Shown one piece after another: positions 35,227-42,776 of a DNA stretch of 43,869 bases. Position numbers and translations under genes: made by a program. This DNA is from JAIBCM01 sp041395165 (GTDB taxonomy: Bacteria; Verrucomicrobiota; Verrucomicrobiia; JADLBR01; JAIBCM01). Position 1 is the stretch's first letter. Every line of letters begins with the position of its first letter. The DNA lies in NCBI GenBank assembly GCA_041395165.1, contig JAWLBA010000013.1, forward strand, positions 1 to 43,869, in the 5' to 3' direction. The notes under the pieces are model-generated. The model saw only the letters and a list, made by a program, of their open reading frames with translations. It ran no database searches and had not been told where the DNA came from.

Positions 35227-36273
35227 ATGGCTAATTTAGAAAGAATGATTGAGTTTGAATTCGTACGTGCCACGGAAAATGCTGCTTTAAATTCCATTCA
35301 TTGGCTAGGAAAGGGTGAAAAAGAAAAAGCAGATGAGGCGGCATGTGATGCGATTTATGGCGTTTTTGATGTTGTCGACATCTGTGGTGAAGTGGTGATT
35401 GGCGAGGGAATTAAAGACAATGCCCCCGGAATTTTTTTGGGTGAACGTTTGGGCACGTGGAAAGAAAGTTCGCCTCATTTTGATATTGCTTTGGATCCAA
35501 TTGATGGCACGACCAATATTTCAAAGGGATTGCCCAATTCCATTTCTGTGATTGCAGGAGCTCAAACTCGCGATAGCCAAACTCATGCAATGTCTAATGT
35601 GCCCAGTTACTATTCGCACAAATTGGCTTATGGACCCAAAGTTGCAAAAGCGCTTAAGAAAAAAGGGAGTGCTCATGCGCTTTTGATTGATAATCCTTTA
35701 GAGGAAACACTCAAACTAGTGGCAAAAGCTTTGGACAAGCGAGTGGCGGAAGTGGTGGTAGTGATTTTGGATCGTCCACGGAATCAAAATTTTATTGATA
35801 CCGTGCGTCGCGTTGGCGCTTCTTTAAGAATGGTGGGGGATGGTGATATTACTGCGGCTGTGGCTCCTTCGCTTCCCGATTCGGGCGTTGATCTTTATGT
35901 TGGCATTGGTGGTACGCCAGAAGGTATTTTAACCGCAGCAGCTTTAAAATGTTTGGAAGGGGAAATTCAAATGCGCATGTGGTTTCCCACACCGGAAGCG
36001 CGCAAGAAAGAGTGTGACGGCTTAAGTGATGCAGAGTTAGACAAGGTTTACTACACGGAAGATTTGCTAGCGGGTAAAAGTTCTATTTTTTGTGCTACGG
36101 GCATCAGCGATAGCCCGCTTTTGCCTGGCGTAAAATTGATCGGAAAAACTGCCATCACGCATTCTATTTTAATGCGCGCTCACAGTCGCACCGTGCGCTA
36201 CATTCGCGCGATTCACAATTTGGAACATAAAACCATTCCGCTTCGCAGTAATCCGCGAGAGAAAGCTATTTAA
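35227..36273 (+). CDS. glpX: Fructose-1,6-bisphosphatase class II
   Basis: Gluconeogenic phosphatase (some relatives are dual FBPase/SBPase). The 348-aa frame from ATG 35227 begins ANLERMIEFEFVRATENAAL, the family start; a TTG two codons upstream is less likely. Metal and phosphate motifs of the lithium-sensitive phosphatase fold: DVVDICGEVVIGEG (about 48-61) and LDPIDGTTNISKG (89-101). Later come VRRVGASLRMVGDGDITAAV and the substrate glycines VGIGGTPEGILTAAALKCL. The 3' end overlaps the convergent glycosyltransferase by four bases. Confidence 0.95.
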   Translation: MANLERMIEFEFVRATENAALNSIHWLGKGEKEKADEAACDAIYGVFDVVDICGEVVIGEGIKDNAPGIFLGERLGTWKESSPHFDIALDPIDGTTNISKGLPNSISVIAGAQTRDSQTHAMSNVPSYYSHKLAYGPKVAKALKKKGSAHALLIDNPLEETLKLVAKALDKRVAEVVVVILDRPRNQNFIDTVRRVGASLRMVGDGDITAAVAPSLPDSGVDLYVGIGGTPEGILTAAALKCLEGEIQMRMWFPTPEARKKECDGLSDAELDKVYYTEDLLAGKSSIFCATGISDSPLLPGVKLIGKTAITHSILMRAHSRTVRYIRAIHNLEHKTIPLRSNPREKAI

Positions 36274-37442
36274 ATTTCCTTGGATAAACTTTCAATCCAT
36301 TGTGTTAACTGTTGAGCGCGTTGAGGCCAACTAAGTGTGAGACTTCGTTTGTGGGATTGCTCACAAGCATTTTCATAACTTGCGCGATCTGCCAATAACG
36401 TTTCACAAGCTTCGGCCAAGGTTTGAGGTTTATCTGCATCAAAATATAACGCAGCATCTTGCAGTAAAGTTTTAACACCGATTAAATCCGAAGCAATGAT
36501 GGGCAAGCCAAAAGATAAATAGTCCAAAGCTTTTGCAGGGCAAGTGAGATAACGATTATAAAAAGTGTCTTGCAAAGGAACTAGTCCTAAACTCACTTCG
36601 CTCGCAAGTGCCTGATGCAGTTCTCGCAAAGGTCGAAATCCAATACATTCCACGGTGTCTTGAACTTTTTCTGCATGCATCAATTTTTGAAAGCGTTCGA
36701 TTTGTTCTTTTGAGCCGCCCCACAAAGCCATTTGAATATTGCGACGATTGAGTTCAGAAGCCATTTTGACCAAATCGGCTACACCTTTTTCGCGATCCAA
36801 GTTGCCCACATAAACCACTTTTCTTTTCAGACGTTTTTGTTCTGAAATCAGTCTTATGTCTTCCGTTTGTGGTTTCGTGCCTAGGGGTAAGTTGATGGCT
36901 GGCAATTTCGGAAATTTGCGTTGGTAAAGTTCTTTTTGAGGTTTGGTGATGCAAATGACTCCGGAAAGTTTGGGTAAAAAAAGGTTTTCAATCAATTCCT
37001 GTTTATAATCCTGAAATGATAGCTGATCTTTGCGCCAGAATAAGTCCGCATAAAAATCGTGGGCCTCATAAAATCCCAGCGTTTTTTTGTCCTGACATAA
37101 TTTTGCTAAAAAAGGGAGAAAGGATGCCTCTCGGGTTAATACCACAACGCGATCTAATTTTTGCAAGCGTTGGATCAATGCTTTAGCTTCAGAAAAAATA
37201 GATAAACTCAACGTGGTTTTTCCGATCTGTTTCCGTGGCACGCGATGAATGTGTAAATGCGGCGATGGAGTGAGATCATAAATTTCTTTTAAATCTTTTT
37301 CCGTATCTGAATCGCCGCCTTGTCCGATGCAAAAGTAAGTTTCATACCCACATTCCGCCAAAGCATGCGCGTTATGCACGCCCACATTCATAATAGGACC
37401 AGGATGTTTCCAATTCCTTTTATTGACCCAAACAAAAATCAT
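36270..37442 (-). CDS. Glycosyltransferase family 4 (GT-B fold)
   Basis: 390 aa from the ATG at 37442, chosen because it overlaps the upstream stop by ATGA; the frame reaches a TTG six codons earlier. The N-terminal Rossmann half has the acceptor-side GPIMNVGVHNAHALAECGYE. The second half starts with KVVYVGNLDREKGVADLVKM, and the sugar-nucleotide region FLGLP-like LVPLQDTFYNRYLTCPAKAL and DYLSFGLPIIASDLIGVKTL, typical of GT4. Given its place after a lipid A acyltransferase/heptosyltransferase, it probably extends the LPS core. It converges with glpX. Confidence 0.85.
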   Translation of the reverse strand: MIFVWVNKRNWKHPGPIMNVGVHNAHALAECGYETYFCIGQGGDSDTEKDLKEIYDLTPSPHLHIHRVPRKQIGKTTLSLSIFSEAKALIQRLQKLDRVVVLTREASFLPFLAKLCQDKKTLGFYEAHDFYADLFWRKDQLSFQDYKQELIENLFLPKLSGVICITKPQKELYQRKFPKLPAINLPLGTKPQTEDIRLISEQKRLKRKVVYVGNLDREKGVADLVKMASELNRRNIQMALWGGSKEQIERFQKLMHAEKVQDTVECIGFRPLRELHQALASEVSLGLVPLQDTFYNRYLTCPAKALDYLSFGLPIIASDLIGVKTLLQDAALYFDADKPQTLAEACETLLADRASYENACEQSHKRSLTLSWPQRAQQLTQWIESLSKEI

Positions 37443-39368
37443 GATTTTTCTCCCACCCAAGCTAGGCTGGGTAAGGGTTTAGCCTCTTGATCTTCTAATA
37501 ATTGATGGGAAACCGCTAGTACATCGGCAATAGTCACCTTTTTCAAGCAGTTGTAATGTCCTAGAGGGCATTCCCGTCGAAAACAGGGACTGCATGGCAG
37601 ATGATGTCGCACATAAGCCACACTGGATTGTCGAGCGCGCGTGGCTTGAGGTTCGGTGGAACCAAATATTGCTACCACTTTGGCACCACAAATGCCTGCG
37701 AGATGCATGACGCCGCTATCGTTGCATAAAACAAAATGCGATTTTAATAACAGCAAAATTAATTCTCCTAAATGGGTTTTGCCGCAAAGATTTTCTACTC
37801 CGGGCAAGAGTGCGGCTACTTCACGACAACTTTTTTGATCTTCTGGAGCGCCAACAATTACCCATTTTTCGCACACTTCCGATAAACCTCGGGTTGCATG
37901 GGCAAAACGTTCGGGTAACCAGCGTTTTGCAGGGCCGAAAGCTGCGCCCGGTGCAATCACGCCTAAACTTTCCCGATTGATTCGCGTGGTGGCTTCCAGA
38001 AGATAAGGTTCTGTTTTGAATTCGCCCCCCAACCATTTTACGGCATTCAGCCAACGAAATGCTTGATGTTCATTGGGGCTGTCAAAATAGTTCATTGGAA
38101 TTTTGTGGTTGATGGCTCGTTTCCCACGACCTTGAACACGAAAGCCAACGCGTCGTTTGATTCCACCCAACCAAACTTCCAGAATCGTTCGATAAGAGTT
38201 CGGCAATAAAATCGCCACATCAAATGATTGTTCTCGGAGTTGTTGTGCGGTGAGCCAAACTTGACGCAAGGTTTTTAAAAAGCCGGAGACTTGAGGAAGA
38301 GGTTGGACCGCGTCGACAAACGCACACGCGCAATAAAGATCTGTTAAATTTTTCGGGGTTAAAACAGTGAGATGTAAATCGGGTCTGCCTTCTTTTAGGT
38401 TTCGCAAAGCGCCCAGATGCATCACAGCGTCGCCTAGCCAATTCATGCCTCTTACTAAAACTCGGAAAGGTTTTACCGAAACGGATTGAGGAAGATAAAT
38501 TTCGCGTTTGGCTTGTTTTAATAAAAAACGCGGATTAGGAATTTTCCAACGTTCATGCCCCCAGAACCAGTCGTGTGGATGCTGGCGGATGGCATTTTCC
38601 CATTGTTGATTGAGTTGAAAGGTTAACTCGGCCACGGTTTGCTTGTGTGGTTTGAGTGGTGAAGAAAATTCGACTTCCCATCCGGTTTTTGTGGTGCGGA
38701 TAGTTGCCGGAACGATCCAGGTGCGAGTGCGTTTGGCGATTAAAGCAGAAAGGGGGGAGGTGGATGCTAATTTGCCAAAAAATGGTGTCCAAATACCATG
38801 ATTGCCCGCATGTTGATCCGCAAAAATCGCCACGACTTCGCCATGACGCAATTTTTCACAAGCAGTTTTCCATGCGCCACGTCGACTAATTAAGCCCACG
38901 CCGCATTGTGCGCGGATTTGTCGCATCCATTCGTCCATGCGCCGATTTTTTAGAGGTTGGTAGAGAGTGTTAAATTTTAAATCGGCAGCAAATTGGGGAA
39001 TGTGCGCCAGGAGTTCCCAGCAACTAAAATGACCTGTGGCCATGACTGCGCCGCCACTTTGTTTTACGGCTTCGTAGAGATGTTCCAAACCGATAACACG
39101 CACCCATTTCTTTTTGTTCAGAATTGGAAGCGCTAATTTTTAAGGATACCGGTAAATTGCGACCTAAATTGGCCCAAAGTTTATTTTGTTCCTACAATGG
39201 TTGTGAAAAAGTAATCTGCCAATTTTCTTGAAAGACGTGACGATAGGGAAAAGCAAAAATTCCAATGATCAGACCTAAAAATGATCCTGTAACTCGACAA
39301 ATCGACATAGGCAAGAACGCGCAAATTTTTTGCAACAGACGGAGACTGAAAACCACACAGCTTTCCAT
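37439..39368 (-). pseudogene. Fusion of LpxL/HtrB-type lipid A acyltransferase with heptosyltransferase (WaaF-type); N-terminus interrupted
   Basis: Two enzymes in one continuous frame. The intact 554-codon part contains the acyltransferase active site GHFSCWELL (H-x4-E), QPLKNRRMDEW, FADQHAGNHGIWTPFFGKLA and HDWFWGHERWK. Around residue 215 the GT9 domain starts (FRVLVRGMNWLGDAVMHLGA) with CNDSGVMHLAGICGAKVVAI, FGSTEPQATR and the C-terminal cysteine-rich CSPCFRRECPLGHYNCLK. The N-terminal part (ATG 39368; membrane helix LRLLQKICAFLPMS, then ENWQITFSQPL) is split off by an in-frame TAG near 39198 and a frame change at about 39110-39125. The repaired length is about 643 codons. Inner-membrane face, LPS synthesis. 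It starts 24 bases after the GT1 gene. Confidence 0.88.
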
Positions 39369-39392
39369 GAATGATATTATACGCTAAATATT

Positions 39393-40668
39393 TTATTTTT
39401 TGCGACGCAAATAAGCTTCGACCTGATCGCAAGTGGTTTGGGTGCCGTTTTCAGATAAAATTTGTTTCTGTGCATTAGCAGATTGTTCCAGAAAGGAAGA
39501 GTAATGATTAATTAGACATTCTAATTTTTTGATCACTTTTTTTCTTCGATACCGAAGTAGTGGGGCAGAACTTTGGCCACACCTAATTTTTCCAGACGAT
39601 ATGCGTTATCGGGTTGATCGTGTGCTTGAGGAACCAAGCATGGGTTTTCCGGCAAGCAGAGCTTGTGCCGTGGTGCCGATGCCGCATTGGTGAACGATGA
39701 TTTTAGCGTGAGGAAAATTTTGGAGTAAGACAGATAATCGGTAATGTAAAATGATGAAGAATTCAAGGTCGCGCGAAGCTATTGCGTTTATTCACCAGCG
39801 AGGATAATGGTTCGCAAACCTAGCTGTTGAGCCGCAGCAAGGCTTTCTTCAAAAAATATACCGGGAGTGTGGATGCGAGATGAGCCAAGTGTGAAAACGA
39901 TAGGCGCTTCGCCTTGCGCTAAAAAAGTTTCTAATTCTTTTTGTTGAGTCATCGATTGATTTTCTTCTTCGTAAAAAATAAAGCCTGTCATGACTGTTTG
40001 TTTGGGCCAATCGATTTGGGGTTTGCCCAAGAGGGAAGAATACCAAGCTAAAACTAAATCAGGAGAATGTTGTCCTTCTAAAATAGGATTTCCGCCCCGT
40101 CCTAAACCTAAGCTTTCGCGTAGTTGGTAAACGGGTTCGCACCATCGATTCATAATGGATCGAATTAGATTAAAAAAATGTTGATAAAATTTAGGGCCTA
40201 AATGCCACCCTCGCAAAAAAGGTAGGGCGGGCATAACGGGAGGATCATAACACGAAAAAAAACTAATCGGGGATAAAACCGTGGATATCCAAGGCATTTT
40301 TCTTTTTGCGGCAACAATCGGGGCGGCTTGAGTGATAGGGTGAGAAATTAATAAATCGGCATTTTCACAGGCGCGATTTAGGTCTTCATAGCTGTCTCGG
40401 ATGTGGGGAATGACGAATTTTCTAAAAACCCATTCTCCGCCGCGAAAGCGATCGTTGACTAATCGCAATGTTTCTTTGTCATTTGGTGAAAAGTCAGGTC
40501 GCGTTAAAGCAAAATTCAAGCCAGCTTGTTCCACTTTTTTTGATAGTGGCTAATCGTAACGAAGGTAATCTGATGGCCGCGACGTTTGAGTTCTTTTTCA
40601 ATTGCCAGGTAAGGGTGGAGATCGCCTAATGAACCCACTGCAACAATAACAATGCGCGACGAATTCAT
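39393..40668 (-). pseudogene. Glycosyltransferase family 1 (UGT/MGT-like), four frameshifts
   Basis: GT-B transferase resembling bacterial UDP-sugar sterol/macrolide/lipid glucosyltransferases. It starts at ATG 40668 (SSRIVIVAVGSLGDLHPYLA). One A is lost in the A run near 40537 before VEQAGLNFALTRPDF; the 248-codon middle piece ends at TIILAGE. Then INAIASRDLEFFIILHYRLS leads to the donor motif HQCGIGTTAQALLAGKPML, and another slip to PQAHDQPDNAYRLEKLGVAK. A last lost A near 39541 opens the helical tail ending LRRKK at 39393. About 425 codons, normal for the family. It overlaps the small upstream membrane gene by ATGA and precedes the LpxL-WaaF fusion by 24 bases. Acceptor unknown. Confidence 0.85.
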
Positions 40669-40824
40669 TTAAATTTACGTTGAAAAAACTGATAAACTCT
40701 ACGTCCTTCCTGTTCGACGGCTTGTAAAAAACCATTGTGACTATGCTGCAGAAGCATGTAAAAGCCATAAGTCATGAGCGCAGTGAAAAGCAGCCAGCTG
40801 AACAAAGAAAGTTTTTGATTTCAT
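40665..40824 (-). pseudogene. Small single-helix membrane protein, one frameshift near its start
   Basis: About 53 codons, too short for routine ORF lists. The phase ending at TGA 40665 reads FSWLLFTALMTYGFYMLLQH, then NGFLQAVEQEGRRVYQFFQR and ends KFK. It is one membrane helix followed by a positive amphipathic tail. Its stop overlaps the GT1 start as ATGA, the same coupling used downstream in this operon, which supports its reality. The best start is ATG 40824, in another phase, implying an indel within the first codons (A run). Possibly a membrane anchor for the glycosyltransferases. Confidence 0.5.
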
Positions 40825-40889
40825 GATAGAGAACACTAATTAATGATAATGCTATACTAAAACTCAGAAATTTTCTAATCTAAAACGTT

Positions 40890-41241
40890 ATGAGTTTATT
40901 TGGTATTTATCAGCACAGAAAAATTCCAAGAGGCGGAAGCACAAGCTTCGCGAGCGATTAATAAAACGGAAAAATTGATTTCCGATTTTCAAAAATTAGA
41001 AAATCGTGTGGAAACTTTAAGTTTAACGTGTCAAGCCTTGTGGGAGTTGTTGCGAGAATCTAATCATTTTACTGAAGAACAGGTTATGCAAAAGATGCAG
41101 GAAATTGATCTGCGGGATGGGGTTGTGGACGGGAAAATTGGTCAGCAGGTTGTGGTTTGTCCCAAGTGTAAACGCAACTCCAATTCTAAACGAAAAGTGT
41201 GTCTTTATTGTGGCGGCGACCTGCCGGTGACCCATCTTTGA
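40890..41241 (+). CDS. Small coiled-coil/zinc-ribbon protein
   Basis: About 113 aa. An N-terminal helical region (FQEAEAQASRAINKTEKLIS, LENRVETLSLTCQALWELLR) and a C-terminal zinc ribbon C-P-K-C-x(11)-C-x2-C (VVCPKCKRNSNSKRKVCLYC). The body reads from TTG 40900. An ATG at 40890 (SLFG..) is in a different phase and would be the natural start if a short indel occurred near 40905, so the first ten or so codons are uncertain. No family recognised. It lies upstream of the pnt genes and divergent from the small membrane gene over 65 bases. Confidence 0.6.
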
Positions 41242-41329
41242 AGGGGTAAGAATTAATGGGAATTTTTCGTGACAAACGTCATATTCCCTGACTATTTTCT
41301 TTCCGAAAAATAGGAAAACAACAAAGTCT

Positions 41330-42466
41330 ATGCTTCTTTTCTTCCCCAAGGAAAATCATCCTTCTGATAAACGAATTGCTTTAATTCCTGATGTTGCCAA
41401 GCGATTGGCCGCTTTGGGTGTTGCTGTAGAAATTGAACAAGGTCTTGGCGCGGGTCTTGGTTACTCTGATGAGAGCTACGAAAAAGTGGGCGCTAAATTG
41501 AGTTCGGATCGTGTGGCGTCTTCAAAAAATGCCGATATGGTATTGCGCCTTCGCAAGCCGGTTGCGGAAGATATTACTTTGTTAAAAAAAGGGGCGATTC
41601 ATGTTAGCTATTTGGATCCTTTTAATGAATCGTCTTTGATTCAACAACTGGCTCAAGCGCAGGTGAGCGCAGTGAGTATGGAGATGATTCCTCGAACTAC
41701 GTTGGCTCAAAAAATGGACGCTTTAAGTTCGCAAGCCAATCTGGCAGGTTATGTAGCAGTGATTTTGGCTGCGGAACGTTTAGATAAGGTTTTTCCGATG
41801 ATGATGACACCTGCGGGAACGCTGAATCCAGCGCGAGTTTTTATTATTGGTGTAGGTGTCGCGGGGTTGCAAGCGATCGCTACGGCTAAGCGTTTGGGCG
41901 CTCGGGTAGAAGCTTTTGACACGCGTCCAGTTGTCGAAGAACAGGTGCAATCGTTAGGTGCAAAATTTGTGAAAGTAGATTTGGGCGAGACGGGTCAAAC
42001 CGCTCAGGGTTACGCTAAAGAATTAACACCGGAACAACTCGAAAAACAGCGTCAGGCCATGGCGAAAGTTTGTTCTTATTCTGATGTGGTAATTACAACC
42101 GCACAAGTTTTTGGTAGAAAAGCGCCTCGTATTTTAACGCGTGCTATGGTTGAAGGCATGCAACCGGGTAGCATTGTGATTGATATGGCGGTGGAAACAG
42201 GTGGCAATGTGGAGGGATCTCAATTGGATCAGGAAGTTGATATTAATGGTGTAAGAGTCATTGGATTAGGTAACCTTCCGGGGCGTGTGCCGATTCATGC
42301 GAGTCAGATGTATGCCAGTAATGTTGCCAATTTTATTGAACATTTCTGGGATAAAAAGGAGAAAGTATTTCGTTTTAATACAGAGGACGAAATTTTAAAA
42401 AATTCGCTCATGACTTGTAATGGTCAGGTAGTGAATGAAGTCATCAAAAAACATCTTAATCTGTAA
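41330..42466 (+). CDS. pntAA: NAD(P) transhydrogenase subunit alpha, part 1 (NAD(H)-binding domain I)
   Basis: Soluble domain of proton-translocating transhydrogenase, 378 aa, the three-subunit (Rhodospirillum-like) arrangement. Key segments: FPKENHPSDKRIALIPDVAK, SSQANLAGYVAVILAAERLD, the Rossmann glycine loop VFIIGVGVAGLQAIATAKRL, AFDTRPVVEEQVQSLGAKFV, the mobile-loop region around VITTAQVFGRKAPRIL, and DMAVETGGNVEGSQLDQEVD. Alanine dehydrogenase shares the fold, but the downstream genes settle the identity. Confidence 0.95.
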   Translation: MLLFFPKENHPSDKRIALIPDVAKRLAALGVAVEIEQGLGAGLGYSDESYEKVGAKLSSDRVASSKNADMVLRLRKPVAEDITLLKKGAIHVSYLDPFNESSLIQQLAQAQVSAVSMEMIPRTTLAQKMDALSSQANLAGYVAVILAAERLDKVFPMMMTPAGTLNPARVFIIGVGVAGLQAIATAKRLGARVEAFDTRPVVEEQVQSLGAKFVKVDLGETGQTAQGYAKELTPEQLEKQRQAMAKVCSYSDVVITTAQVFGRKAPRILTRAMVEGMQPGSIVIDMAVETGGNVEGSQLDQEVDINGVRVIGLGNLPGRVPIHASQMYASNVANFIEHFWDKKEKVFRFNTEDEILKNSLMTCNGQVVNEVIKKHLNL

Positions 42467-42496
42467 CGAGTAAATAAGAAAAATAAGGAAAATCAT

Positions 42497-42772
42497 ATGT
42501 TTCTACTTTTTATTTTTGTCATCGCGATTTTTTTAGGATTTGAATTAATTGCGAAAGTTCCTTCGCAGTTGCACACGCCGTTGATGTCCGGTTCTAATGC
42601 GATTTCGGGAATTACCATTGTAGCTGCTTTGGTCTCGGCAGGTCATACCGATAGTGACACGCTTCGAACGGTGTTGGGAACCATAGCTGTGGCTTGTGCA
42701 ATGGTTAATGTTGTGGGCGGTTATTGGGTAACGGATCGCATGTTGGGCATGTTCAAAAACAAGAAAAAATAA
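42497..42772 (+). CDS. pntAB: NAD(P) transhydrogenase subunit alpha, part 2 (membrane)
   Basis: 91 aa, about three membrane helices: FLLFIFVIAIFLGFELIAKV, then TPLMSGSNAISGITIVAALV (the conserved proton-channel region) and TIAVACAMVNVVGGYWVTDR, with the ending ML.MFK. A purine-rich GGAAAA precedes the ATG. It lies between pntAA and pntB at 30 and four bases respectively. Confidence 0.95.
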   Translation: MFLLFIFVIAIFLGFELIAKVPSQLHTPLMSGSNAISGITIVAALVSAGHTDSDTLRTVLGTIAVACAMVNVVGGYWVTDRMLGMFKNKKK

Positions 42773-42776
42773 ATCC

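Noticed and set aside
4729..39200. Reassignment of TAA/TAG to sense codons
   Set aside because: Many intact genes end in TAA or TAG exactly at family length (argJ TAA, argB TAG, argF TAA, glpX TAA), so these codons act as stops.
39181..39432. An 83-codon gene upstream of the LPS fusion
   Set aside because: It is an alternate phase of the N-terminus of the LpxL domain and the end of GT1; the real phases carry the recognisable sequence.
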